Of a DNA stretch of 64,000 bases, positions 8,964 to 18,300 are shown piece by piece (positions within the stretch are counted from its first letter, which is position 1; every line of letters begins with the position of its first letter). The notes beneath the pieces were generated by a model, which made no database searches, was not told where the DNA came from, and worked only from the letters and a program-made list of their open reading frames with translations. The stretch lies in contig CAIRBP010000112.1 in NCBI GenBank assembly GCA_903876885.1, forward strand, positions 1 through 64,000, given 5' to 3'. Made by a program: the position numbers and the translations under genes. Source of the stretch: an uncultured Burkholderiales bacterium (GTDB lineage: Bacteria > Pseudomonadota > Gammaproteobacteria > Burkholderiales > Burkholderiaceae_C).

Positions 8964-9788
8964 ATGTTGATTAAAAAGATTTCAGGTGCCTTGGGAGCTG
9001 AGATAACTGGAATAGATCTTAACCAGGAATTAAGCGCTAATTTGATTAGCGATATTCGTTCCGCATTTTTAGAACATCAAGTCATCTTCCTCAGAAACCA
9101 AGACATCGGGCCAGAACAGTTTCTACGTTTTGCAAAGATGATGGGCAAGCCCATTGAGTATCCCTTCGTAAAAGGTTTACCCAACTTTCCAACGATCATA
9201 GAAGTCAAAAAATTAGAACATGAAGTTCTTAACTTTGGAGGAATTTGGCATTCGGACACGACCTACCTTGAAATGCCGCCTATGGGCTCAATGCTATTGG
9301 CAAAAGAAATACCGCCTTACGGTGGAGATACGCTCTTTGCTAATCAGTATTTAGCTTGGGAGAGCTTGTCATCAACTATGAAGCGTTGTCTTGAAGGGCT
9401 TATAGGTATCAGCAGCTCTGCCAAAGCAGATGTCTCCAAAACCAGGGAGGACAGGATTAAATCAGACGCTAAAGATAGTGCAAATAGCGAATACCGTGCT
9501 GAGCACCCTATCGTCCGAACACACCCAGAGACTGGTCGCAAAGCGCTTTATGTCAATGTAGCTCACACAACGGGAATAGTTGGAATGAGTGAGGGTGAGA
9601 GCAAATCGATACTTGAATTTTTATTTAATCATCAAATAAAACCAGAGCTTACCTGTCGCTTTGTCTGGCAACCTAACTCCCTCGCGTTTTGGGACAATAG
9701 GTGTACCCAACATAATCCTGTCAATGACTATCACGGATTTAGAAGAGTCATGCACAGAATCACACTAGAAGGCGACAGGCCTAAATAA
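8964..9788 (+). CDS. TauD/TfdA family 2-oxoglutarate-dependent dioxygenase
   Basis: A 274-residue Fe(II)/2-oxoglutarate dioxygenase. The HxD pair appears in GIWHSDTTYLEMPP near residue 95, and the distal His and 2-oxoglutarate-binding Arg in WDNRCTQHNPVNDYHGFRRVMHR near the C-terminus. The N-terminus ISGALGAEITGIDL is standard for TauD. Members open C-S, ether or phosphonate bonds by hydroxylation; the substrate here cannot be told. Divergent from Bug protein 1 and convergent with the Crp/Fnr gene. The divergent binding protein suggests, but does not prove, that its ligand feeds this enzyme. Confidence 0.88.
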   Translation: MLIKKISGALGAEITGIDLNQELSANLISDIRSAFLEHQVIFLRNQDIGPEQFLRFAKMMGKPIEYPFVKGLPNFPTIIEVKKLEHEVLNFGGIWHSDTTYLEMPPMGSMLLAKEIPPYGGDTLFANQYLAWESLSSTMKRCLEGLIGISSSAKADVSKTREDRIKSDAKDSANSEYRAEHPIVRTHPETGRKALYVNVAHTTGIVGMSEGESKSILEFLFNHQIKPELTCRFVWQPNSLAFWDNRCTQHNPVNDYHGFRRVMHRITLEGDRPK

Positions 9789-9804
9789 TTAAACTGCACA
9801 TTTT

Positions 9805-10524
9805 TTAAACTGCAAATTTATCTGGCAACAGTCGATCGTATTCGGTTTTGACGACCTGATAACACTCGCAGGTCCTTCGCTCAAGTCCTGGTCTATCGAT
9901 GATCTTAATATGCCCGCGAGCGTATGAGATGAGGCCAGCTTTTTGAACCTTAAGTGCGGCCTCAGTAACGCCTTCTCGTCTTACACCTAGCATATTAGCA
10001 ATCAATTCCTGCGTCATAACGAGTTCGTTACTGGTCAACCTGTCTAAACTAAGTAGCAACCATCTACAAAATTGTTGATCCAGCGTATGGTGCCGATTAC
10101 AAACCGCTGTCTGAGACATCTGCGTAATCAACGCCTGGGTATAACGCAAGAATAAATGCATCAGCGCACCCGCCTTGTCAAACTCGCTCATGATGACTTG
10201 AGCGTTAATACGGTAACTCTTACCAGCGCTTTGTACCACTGCGCTACTAAGCGTGCTTTGTCCACCCATAAATAAAGAAATCCCTACACATCCCTCATTA
10301 CCCACAACTGCAATTTCTGCTGAAGATCCGTTCTCAAGCCCGTAAAGTAAAGAGACGATGGCAGTGGTCGGAAAATAAAGATGAGACATCTTATCTCCCG
10401 ATTCCGATAATACCAACCCCAAAGGCATATCGAACGCTTGGATATGAGGCGTAAGTCGCTCCCACTCTGCCATGGGCAAAGACTTGAAAAGCCAATTTTG
10501 TTCTTTGAGAATTCTTGTATCCAC
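9805..10524 (-). CDS. Crp/Fnr family transcriptional regulator
   Basis: A 239-residue regulator with an N-terminal cyclic-nucleotide-binding-like beta-barrel (LGLVLSESGDKMSHLYFPTTAIVSLL) and a C-terminal winged helix-turn-helix (TQELIANMLGVRREGVTEAALKVQKAGLISYARGHIKIID). It lacks the N-terminal Cys cluster of FNR, and the barrel does not show the canonical cAMP-binding motif, so the ligand is unknown. This subgroup (Crp-like with NRHHTLDQQFCRWLL) is widespread in Burkholderiales and alphaproteobacteria. Start is GTG with an AGGTGA ribosome binding site. The 277 bp upstream contains two dyads that may be its own operators. Confidence 0.9.
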   Translation of the reverse strand: MDTRILKEQNWLFKSLPMAEWERLTPHIQAFDMPLGLVLSESGDKMSHLYFPTTAIVSLLYGLENGSSAEIAVVGNEGCVGISLFMGGQSTLSSAVVQSAGKSYRINAQVIMSEFDKAGALMHLFLRYTQALITQMSQTAVCNRHHTLDQQFCRWLLLSLDRLTSNELVMTQELIANMLGVRREGVTEAALKVQKAGLISYARGHIKIIDRPGLERRTCECYQVVKTEYDRLLPDKFAV

Positions 10525-10536
10525 TTAAATCACCTA

Positions 10537-10619
10537 TTTGTATACAGTTTTATTTAGATGTTAAATATAAGATCTATAAAGATAAACGTATGTACGGTAC
10601 CGCACAGATGGTATACAAA
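10537..10619. promoter_or_regulatory. Inverted repeats upstream of the Crp/Fnr gene (candidate operators)
   Basis: TTTGTATAC at 10537-10545 and its reverse complement GTATACAAA at 10611-10619 flank the palindrome TGTACGGTACCGCACA at 10591-10606, which is 14/16 symmetric and has the TGT-N10-ACA geometry of Crp/Fnr sites. The elements lie 13-95 bp upstream of the GTG start. Autoregulation is inferred from position and symmetry only. Confidence 0.4.
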
Positions 10620-10801
10620 AAGATACGTTGATACCAAAACCCGAGAAATTAGGTGACAAGTGCAAAACTTCTCAGCAAATGAAAATTTAATAGATTTAAA
10701 TAATTTGATTTAAATCATAATTTCGAGAACTAAAGAGCTCTAAAGGTTATGTATGTAGATGTTTATAGCTCTTATTTAGTTTTAAATAACCTGAGAACGC
10801 A

Positions 10802-11755
10802 TCAGGGATCTATCTTGATATGGTTAATTTTTATGACCTCGGTCCATTTGGCCGTGTCGTCGCGTAAGAATTTAGCCAACTCCTCACCGCTTATTCTTGG
10901 CGCGTCAGCGCCTTGAAGCAATAATTTATCCTTCGTATCAGAATCCGATATAGCGCGAGTTACGTCATCTCTCAACGTATTTATGATTTCATTTGAAGAA
11001 CCCTTAGGTACAGCCAAAGCGAACCAGTTGGATGTTACAAATCCAGGCACTCCCGCCTCAATTGCAGTTGGTACGTTGGGAAGAATTAAAGATCGCTTTA
11101 AAGTGGACACAGCTAATGGCTTTAGCTTGCCCCCCTTAATTTGACTCAGTGCCGTTGAAGAGGCGGCGATGATAAAGTCCAAATTCCCGGATTGGAGCGC
11201 AAGACTTGCCTCACTCATTCCACGAAAAGGCACATGAGTCACTTCAATATGTGCGTCACTCTTGAATCGTTCGGTAACGATATGATTGGTGCTGCCAAGA
11301 CCTGCGGATCCGTAATTAAGCTCTCCTGGATGAGCGCGAGCGTAAGCGATCATCTCGCCCAAATTTTGAAACTTTGAGTCTGTGCGAACCAACACCACAA
11401 AAGGTGTTTGTGCAATCATAACAACGGGCACCAAATCAGTAGCTACATTCCACGTTAAATTAGTGAACATGCCAGGTAGCATTGCATAGGTTGCGTCAAT
11501 CAGCACGACAGTTGATCCGTCAGGCGCACTATGCGCTACATAATCAAATGCAATGCGACCGCCTGCACCAGTTTTGTTATCTATAACAACAGACTTACCC
11601 GTTTGTTCAATAATTTTTTGAGCAACAATTCGCGTGTATGAATCACTTGCACCACCCACGGCAAAGGGAACAATTATTTTTATTGGTTTGGAGGTTTGAG
11701 CAAATACATTCAAATTCGCGAAAGTTAGAAGCAGTAGGGATACCCAAAATTTCAT
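10802..11755 (-). CDS. Bug family (TctC-type) periplasmic substrate-binding protein 2
   Basis: A second orphan TTT receptor, 317 residues, with signal peptide MKFWVSLLLLTFANLNVFA and the family blocks KPIKIIVPFAVGGASDSYTRIVAQKI, DNKTGAGGRIAFDYVA and NYGSAGLGSTNHIVTERF. It is clearly divergent in sequence from Bug protein 1, so it is not a recent tandem copy. It is the last gene of a likely SDR-cupin-Bug operon (gaps of 50 and 59 bp). This context suggests uptake of a small organic acid handled by the SDR and cupin proteins. The ligand is unknown. Confidence 0.9.
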   Translation of the reverse strand: MKFWVSLLLLTFANLNVFAQTSKPIKIIVPFAVGGASDSYTRIVAQKIIEQTGKSVVIDNKTGAGGRIAFDYVAHSAPDGSTVVLIDATYAMLPGMFTNLTWNVATDLVPVVMIAQTPFVVLVRTDSKFQNLGEMIAYARAHPGELNYGSAGLGSTNHIVTERFKSDAHIEVTHVPFRGMSEASLALQSGNLDFIIAASSTALSQIKGGKLKPLAVSTLKRSLILPNVPTAIEAGVPGFVTSNWFALAVPKGSSNEIINTLRDDVTRAISDSDTKDKLLLQGADAPRISGEELAKFLRDDTAKWTEVIKINHIKIDP

Positions 11756-11814
11756 TTTCTATCTGCGCCTCAGAGTTAAATAAATAGGTAAGTAAGTGAG
11801 AAGTGAATAAGAGA

Positions 11815-12204
11815 TTAATTGATCAAGGGCCAATCCGTGATTTCAAAACTATCTGGTACGACGATATGTACAAATCCCCTGATATCCCTGAGAGAGCGAG
11901 TAATGTGCCCACGGCCCTCAAAGTCCTCTGTGAAGAGCAGATCGCCAGGCTTACAGATTGTTCTTTTACCTTCACTTGTTTCTAACTCCAAAATACCAGA
12001 GGTAATAAATATAAGTTGTCTACGAGGAGCGTTGTGAAAATCTTGTACATGCCCTTGCGGTGTTTCCCTAAAAAACATCTCCTCCACAGTAAATCTATCA
12101 GACATCGGACGACCGACTGAGCCTTGCTTCTCAAACAGAGGAACTTCGCGGATCTCAACTACTGAGTCTCCCCTCTGATTTGTATATATTCTGTGAATTT
12201 GCAT
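11815..12204 (-). CDS. Small cupin-domain protein
   Basis: A 129-residue single-cupin protein. The beta-barrel is visible in QDFHNAPRRQLIFITSGILELET, and the second cupin motif in KPGDLLFTEDFEGRGHITRS. Histidines in DFHNAP and RGHITR could bind a metal, but the first motif is incomplete compared with canonical HxHxxxxE cupins. Such proteins range from dioxygenases to isomerases and sugar-binding modules, so no reaction is assigned. It sits between the SDR and Bug protein 2 genes on the same strand and is probably co-transcribed with them. Confidence 0.75.
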   Translation of the reverse strand: MQIHRIYTNQRGDSVVEIREVPLFEKQGSVGRPMSDRFTVEEMFFRETPQGHVQDFHNAPRRQLIFITSGILELETSEGKRTICKPGDLLFTEDFEGRGHITRSLRDIRGFVHIVVPDSFEITDWPLIN

Positions 12205-12254
12205 GGTTTATTGATATTTTTTTAGTGATTTATCTAGAAAACGAGTTGCGAGAG

Positions 12255-13049
12255 CTAAATGATTGGATAAGCACCGCCCTCCATTGCAATGATCTGTCCT
12301 GTTACGTAACTAGCTTGCGAGGAGGCAAGGAATAGTGCTACGTTAGCAATTTCGTCTGGCTCGGCTAGTCTTTTCATTGGAATTTTTTGAGAGGACTGCT
12401 TCAGCACATCTTCCTCACTTAAGTTGTTTTGTCGTGCCTCAACCTCTACTCTACCCTTTAAACGTTCGGTATAGGTCATACCTGGGTTGATACCGTTTAT
12501 TTGAACATTGTGAGACGCATAAGCAGTTGCAAGCCCAGTTGTGGCAAGCATAAGTGCAGCATTTGCAGCACCGCCTGCTAAATGCACTGAATTGGCCACT
12601 TTACCTCCAATCCCAATTATGTTCACAATCGCACCAGATCGTCTAGCTGCCATGTCTTTAACTACTGGGTCCATGATGTTTATATAGCTAAAGAATTTGG
12701 CTTGCATTGCATCCATCCAAATCGCTGGGCTAAGATCGGCGGCCATAGTGCGTTTTGCCGCGCCTGCTGAATTCACCAAAACATCAATATCCGAAAATTT
12801 AGTCTTGGCTACTTGCACAGCTTTCACAGCCTCACTGGGCAGGGTTAAATCACTGGCAACACTATTAACAGAAACTTTCGCGCCAAATTCAGCTATCAAC
12901 TTAGCCACTGCAGTATCCAAATTTTCTGGAGTTCTTGAAATAATAGTTACACGAGCACCCTCTCGTAAAAAAGCCCTTGCGCAGGCGAAACCTATACCTT
13001 TACTGCCCCCAGTAACTACTACATGTTTATTTTTAAAATCTGAGTACAT
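12255..13049 (-). CDS. Short-chain dehydrogenase/reductase family protein lacking the YxxxK pair
   Basis: A 264-residue SDR with the cofactor motif TGGSKGIGFACA near residues 13-24, a NSAG motif, and the C-terminal end ASYVTGQIIAMEGGAYPII typical of classical SDRs. Where YxxxK is expected, the sequence is VHLAGGAANAALMLATTGLA, so the catalytic Tyr and Lys appear replaced (Gly and Asn by simple alignment), and the catalytic Ser region reads IVNIIGIGGKVANS. Proteins with a similar GGAANAAL segment are known to me among betaproteobacterial SDRs, so this is a subfamily trait rather than a decayed gene. The reaction is unknown. First gene of the SDR-cupin-Bug operon. Confidence 0.8.
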   Translation of the reverse strand: MYSDFKNKHVVVTGGSKGIGFACARAFLREGARVTIISRTPENLDTAVAKLIAEFGAKVSVNSVASDLTLPSEAVKAVQVAKTKFSDIDVLVNSAGAAKRTMAADLSPAIWMDAMQAKFFSYINIMDPVVKDMAARRSGAIVNIIGIGGKVANSVHLAGGAANAALMLATTGLATAYASHNVQINGINPGMTYTERLKGRVEVEARQNNLSEEDVLKQSSQKIPMKRLAEPDEIANVALFLASSQASYVTGQIIAMEGGAYPII

Positions 13050-13354
13050 TATTTTGCAAGCATCAATATATAGAGTTAATTACAAATTGAATTTTTAAAT
13101 TCGGTTGGCTATTTAAATTGTTAGCAAACTATTCTAGCCAGAACAAATTAACTTACCACGTGCCTTAAGGGAAAACACCGCTTAAGCTGTTGAGCAAAAT
13201 AAATTTCCGGAATTACTTTTTATCTATTCAGCTTGACATTCGTTTGACAATCAAAAAAGCATCGTAGAGATTGATTGACAAACTCAAAAGCGTGATTGCA
13301 CAATATTTTCATTAAATAAATTTAAATCTGTGTGTTGGATATAAATATGAATAT
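13050..13354. other. AT-rich intergenic region upstream of the SDR operon
   Basis: 305 bp between the end of recD and the start of the SDR gene, both on the minus strand. No gene seen. It is strongly AT-rich and holds an imperfect dyad described separately, three TTGACA hexamers on the plus strand (13233, 13244, 13275), and the AT-only inverted repeat ATAAATAT-TC-ATATTTAT just after the recD stop. The SDR promoter must lie here, but no convincing -35/-10 pair on the minus strand could be picked out. Confidence 0.5.
13242..13283. promoter_or_regulatory. Imperfect inverted repeat, candidate operator of the SDR operon
   Basis: GTTTGACAATCAA (13242-13254) and TTGATTGACAAAC (13271-13283) are inverted copies matching at 12 of 13 positions, separated by 16 bp. 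It is located about 195-235 bp upstream of the SDR start. The role as an operator is inferred. Confidence 0.35.
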
Positions 13355-15307
13355 TTATCTTTTCTCTTTGTCGTGCAGCGCATGAAGTCCGCCACTCCTG
13401 GACAGGCGGGTTTGAATAGATTTAAATAACACTGATGGATTAGGTACTATCCAAGTCACTCTTTTTTTAGCTCGCGTTAGTCCTGTGTATATCAACTCCT
13501 TAGTCAACACTGCACTTCGTTCTGGAGGTAACACTAAACAAACGTGATTAAACTCGGACCCTTGAGATTTATGTACGGTCATAGCGAATACGCTCTCGAC
13601 AGCGTCCAACCTCGATGGCAAGACCCATTTAACTGGACCTGGCGCGCTAGAAGATCCGCTTTGTGTTGCAGTCACATTAATTTTCGAGCCAACATCATCT
13701 AACGAATCCCTTGGAAAGGCTACTCGCAGTACACCGTTTTTCTGCAAACATATTCCAATATCTCCATTCCTAAGATCCAGGTGGTAATTGTTTTCCGTCA
13801 CCATGACTGGACGTCCGTGATACCACCCCTCGCTCTTAAATCCTAGTAATTCAGCGATCACACCATTCAAAGTGCTTACTCCCCAAGCGCCCTCCCTGAC
13901 TGCACAAAGAACCTGAAACTCAGAGAAGGCGTCAAGTATCTCTTTTGCTAATTTGTGTTGATAATCCTCGTTCTTACTCGTATCTAATGGGTTTTTCTTT
14001 ATAAGATCAAGATAACGACTCCAAGAGTTTTGCAAAAATAATTGCGCTTGGTTATCTTTAAATTTAATTAAATCTAATCTATCGATTGGAGGGAATTTTG
14101 ATGCGGCTTGCGCAGACCATGGGTTTAACTGATTCCAACTCGTTTTGAGACCATTTAAATCTTCATCACTACCACTGTTTATCATCTGTGCCCACTGACT
14201 AATGACGCCCCCCCCCTCAACACGGTGACTTTTTCTAAGCATGACAGTTTGTTGTGCAAGCGGGGATCCATCACCAGCCCACACGCTCATGTCTTGCTGG
14301 GAAATACCCCTCATCCACTCAATTGTTGTTGAGGAGTAATTCCCTTTAACGGCATCTAAACAAAGCTGCCCTAAAACAGCTCCAGCCTCAACTGATGCCA
14401 ACTGGTCCTGATCACCTAAAAAAATCAATCTTGTATTCAATGGCGTACTCGCAAGCAGTCGATCCATCAAATGGAGGCTAATCATAGAAGCTTCATCTAC
14501 AACGACAACGTCATATGCGAGTTCTCTAATCTTTGATTCGGCATCATTAGTGCCAAGTTGTAATAACTTATGCAAAGTCACTGGTTTATGTGTAATCTCA
14601 AACCTATATTTTTCTGGCAAAGTTCGAACTATTATTCCCAAAGAAGCACCTAGTCTTGCAGCGGCTTTGCCAGTTGGTGCAGTCAACGCTAAACGGAGTT
14701 TTTTGGGTTGATGTTCTTCTGAACTATTGGTTACCAATAGAGACAACAATCTCGTCACCGTCGTTGTCTTACCAGTACCTGGCCCACCGGTAATTAAAGT
14801 GACCATTTTTTTAGTAGCCACAGCGCAAGCTAATCTCTGCCAATCGGGTTCAGATTGAGAGTTACTCTGATCTAGTACAAATAACTCATCTAGTTTTTGC
14901 TTTAAATCCGATACCTCAGTGCACTGAATCTCAAGACGTCTGCGGATAGAGTCGATAATGCGCTGCTCAGCTTCCCAGTTCTTTCGCAAATAAAGCAGAT
15001 GTCCGTCTAAGACAAGTGGGCTTGATGGACCCTTAGTCCAGCGTAAGGTTTGAGCAGATTGACTAAGATTTTTATCAATCAATTTGTCTACACTAGCATC
15101 TAAGGCGAGCGCATCCCAATCTCTAGCAGCAAGTAAACTCAGATCTAAACATGTATGTCCCTTCATATACAAATGACTTACTAAAGAGGCAAGTACCAAG
15201 TGATTAGGATCTGAACTTGGCTCTTTGTCTTGCAAGAAATCGGCAAATGCAGTATCAAAGCGCGAGAAAAGCGTATTTGTGTCCCTAGTGTCCTTGGTAT
15301 TTAGCAT
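13355..15307 (-). CDS. recD: Exodeoxyribonuclease V subunit alpha
   Basis: RecD, the fast 5'-3' SF1B helicase of the RecBCD recombinational repair complex, 650 residues (E. coli 608). The Walker A motif LITGGPGTGKTTTV lies at about 171-184, Walker B at VVVDEASMISL, then IFLGDQDQLASVEAGAVLGQLC and the C-terminal helicase motif MTVHKSQGSEFNHV and YTGLTRAKKRV. A run of nine G (nine C on the plus strand, 14208-14216) encodes GGG near residue 365. Slippage there would truncate the helicase half. The gene follows recB by 6 bp in the recC-recB-recD order. Confidence 0.96.
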   Translation of the reverse strand: MLNTKDTRDTNTLFSRFDTAFADFLQDKEPSSDPNHLVLASLVSHLYMKGHTCLDLSLLAARDWDALALDASVDKLIDKNLSQSAQTLRWTKGPSSPLVLDGHLLYLRKNWEAEQRIIDSIRRRLEIQCTEVSDLKQKLDELFVLDQSNSQSEPDWQRLACAVATKKMVTLITGGPGTGKTTTVTRLLSLLVTNSSEEHQPKKLRLALTAPTGKAAARLGASLGIIVRTLPEKYRFEITHKPVTLHKLLQLGTNDAESKIRELAYDVVVVDEASMISLHLMDRLLASTPLNTRLIFLGDQDQLASVEAGAVLGQLCLDAVKGNYSSTTIEWMRGISQQDMSVWAGDGSPLAQQTVMLRKSHRVEGGGVISQWAQMINSGSDEDLNGLKTSWNQLNPWSAQAASKFPPIDRLDLIKFKDNQAQLFLQNSWSRYLDLIKKNPLDTSKNEDYQHKLAKEILDAFSEFQVLCAVREGAWGVSTLNGVIAELLGFKSEGWYHGRPVMVTENNYHLDLRNGDIGICLQKNGVLRVAFPRDSLDDVGSKINVTATQSGSSSAPGPVKWVLPSRLDAVESVFAMTVHKSQGSEFNHVCLVLPPERSAVLTKELIYTGLTRAKKRVTWIVPNPSVLFKSIQTRLSRSGGLHALHDKEKR

Positions 15308-15313
15308 TTGTTA

Positions 15314-18300
15314 TTAAGAACCTCTAAACGCATCATCAATTGACAATATAAGTGACTTAGGGGGACGATCTACAAAAAGTCCTTTACTTTCTGTTTGCAC
15401 ACCTCGCAGGTATAAATAAACTGCACCTCCAACATGTCGATCGTAATCATAATCATCTAAACGAGATTTTAATAGGCGGTGTAAAGCAACTAAATAAAGT
15501 GTATATTGAACGTCGTAACGATGAGTTAATATGGAGTGGCTTAAATCTTTTGTTGTGTAAGAATTAAGTTTATTAGATTTGTAGTCTATGACAAAATAGC
15601 GCCCGTCATGTTCAACTACCAAATCCATGAATCCAGTCAGCATGCCGCTGAGTTGCCTCGGTTGTAATGCGGGCCTAAGTTCGCGAGCAAGAACGTTACT
15701 TGTAATCAAGGCATCTAGTTTAGAAACATTCATAGACTTTACTGGCAAAGTAAACCCCATTTCTGCCCATGCATTCTGAGAATTTAATTTATTCAACAAA
15801 AATTCATCAAAAGCAAATTCTTCTTTATTACTCGAAAATTTAGTTTCAACTATTGTTTGAACCCATTTTTTTAAAACAGTTTTATTATTTTCGGTTAAAC
15901 CAAGTTTGACAGATTTACCGTCAATACATGAATTCCATTCAGCGGTGATGAGAGGGCTCAAAGAATCTGCACTTATAGGCCATCCGCGGTTGAATTGCCA
16001 CTCTAGCAAGTCGTGAAGAAGTGTTCCGACACTGCTGCTAGAGGATATCGTGTCAAAAGGGCTTGAAGGCTCTAGTTCATCGTTTTGAACACGAACTCCT
16101 TCTGAAACAGACACGTTCAAGTGCTCTGACTCAATAGGCTGAGCGTTATCTTGCTGTGAATCGGCAAGCTTTTCGTCTCTGCTATTGGGTTGGTAATACA
16201 CAGATCCGCCTACCTCTTCGCCTGCCAATCCCTTTGATATCGAACTAAAACTAGCAATCCACCAACTTTGATTAAATACTTTCTTGGGTTGGAGTGCCTC
16301 GCCTCTTATTTCAAGTTCACTTTGGGACTTGTACTGATGTTCTAACGTCTCCGGGGCTGGACTCACACTTATTTCGCTACAGCTCCTCCAAAGTTGTAAT
16401 TTTTCTTTTAAATCATCTGCACTTACTCTTCCCAGGAGTTGAGAAATAGCACTTTTTGGACCGCTCGCGTTTTGCGGAAAATCTCCCACCATCGTAGCTA
16501 CACCCATCCAAAGTGCTTTCTCAGCTCTTGTCAAGGCGACATACAACAGTCGAATATCCTCACTGATTCTGCTTTTATCATCTCGCGCGCTGTTACTCTC
16601 TTCGACTTTAAAGTTGCTAATAAAGGGCAAAAATACCAAAGGAAACTGCAATCCCTTAGATTTATGTATTGTTAATACTTTAACCAAATTAGCTTCACTC
16701 TCTAGCCTCACAACCGCGGAGTCACCCGCAGACTTAGGATTACTTAGCTGCTCCTCAAGGTAGCGAATCAAAGCTCCCTCTCCGTGCAGTTGTAGGCTTG
16801 CGTTTTGTAGTAAATCCCCTAGATGTAGTAAGTTAGTTAATACACGTTCGCCGTTTATTAGCCAGGAATTAGATGGATTTAGTAATTTACGAGCTATGTC
16901 ATTTTCATGTATGAATGACTGCAGCATTGGTAGAAATCCCTGCCTTTGCCAAACGCTTTGATACCTGTGAAATTTTTCAACCAAATTCTCCCACTGCACT
17001 TCGTTATGGATGAGTTGGTCAAGTTCCGAAAAGTCAAGCCCAAAAATTCTGGTAGCAACTGCAGAGCGCATCAGTGAAGTTGATTTAGGATTGGCAATGG
17101 CTTGTAAGATAAGACGTAACTCCAACGCTTCCTCTGCCGCGTAAACGCTGTCTTGATCGGATAAATATACGCTGCGTACACCCAAGTGCTCTAGTGCACC
17201 TCTGATTGAGGTGGCCTCTTTAACATCCCTAACAAGTACAGCCATCTCGCTGGGTTGTGCAAATCCTTTGTTAAGTAACTCAGCGATTTGACCTGCAAAT
17301 AGTGCAGCCATTTCTTTTTTATACTTCTCTTTGCTAAGAGGTTTTGAGCTATTTGACAACCATACCGTTAGTGCAGGCTGTTGGCCACTTTTAGTCACTA
17401 AGGGTTCAATTTCTTTTTTAGCAATCACTTTTGGAAACTCAACAGATCCAAATGGATTTTGAGCATTCAAGAAAATATGATTAACCGCATCCACTAACTG
17501 CTGAGTTGAACGGTAATTACCTAGTAATGTATAAATATTACTTTTAGCATCCCTGATAGCTTGCAAATAAGTTTGTAAGTCAGCACCTCTAAATCCGTAA
17601 ATAGCCTGCTTAGGGTCTCCGATAATTATTAATCCGGAGTCATTTCGCTCTTCTTCTACATAAATTTTTTTAAGAGCTCCATACTGCCAAGGGTCTGTGT
17701 CTTGAAACTCATCTACAAGTGCAACTGGGTATTGCTCCCTAATTGTTTGGGCCAACTTAGATCCATCGGCGTTGACAGCTTTATATAAATTCTGGAGCAG
17801 ATCGGCAAAATCAAATTGTCCCATCAAAGACTTTGATCGCGTGCAGATAATATCAATTTGCTTAGCAGCGTGCTCAAGAAGTGAATCCTTCCCCGGCCTT
17901 AAAGTAAGCATGTGACAAAGGTCATCAAGGCTTTTAAGCGTCGGTAATGATTCGGCTTGTGGCCACCCGTTTTTACTTAACTCAGAGGCTGAAAATTGCT
18001 TTAAAAGTTTTTCATCTATTTCACCACCTGAGAAAAATTCCATTACTTTACTCAGACGGATAGTCACTTTCCTTGAGGTATATTCATCGCTTGAAATAGA
18101 TCCAATTTTCTTTCTAGCATTTATCTCAGTCTTAATTTTTTCAATAAACTCCTCAGTCCACTCTTTTGCAAGCTCGTTTTTTTTAACTAGCAAGTCCTCT
18201 TTCCACCTTGCTAATTTATCCTCAAACTGGAGAGGCGAAATACCATCTCCGAATTGATCTTCAGGCGATCTTGATTTTTTAGCAAAAACTGGCCGTAATC

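Noticed and set aside
9789-9814. Direct repeat TTAAACTGCA twice
   Set aside because: The second copy is coding sequence of the Crp/Fnr C-terminus; the repeat is short and AT-rich, so likely chance.
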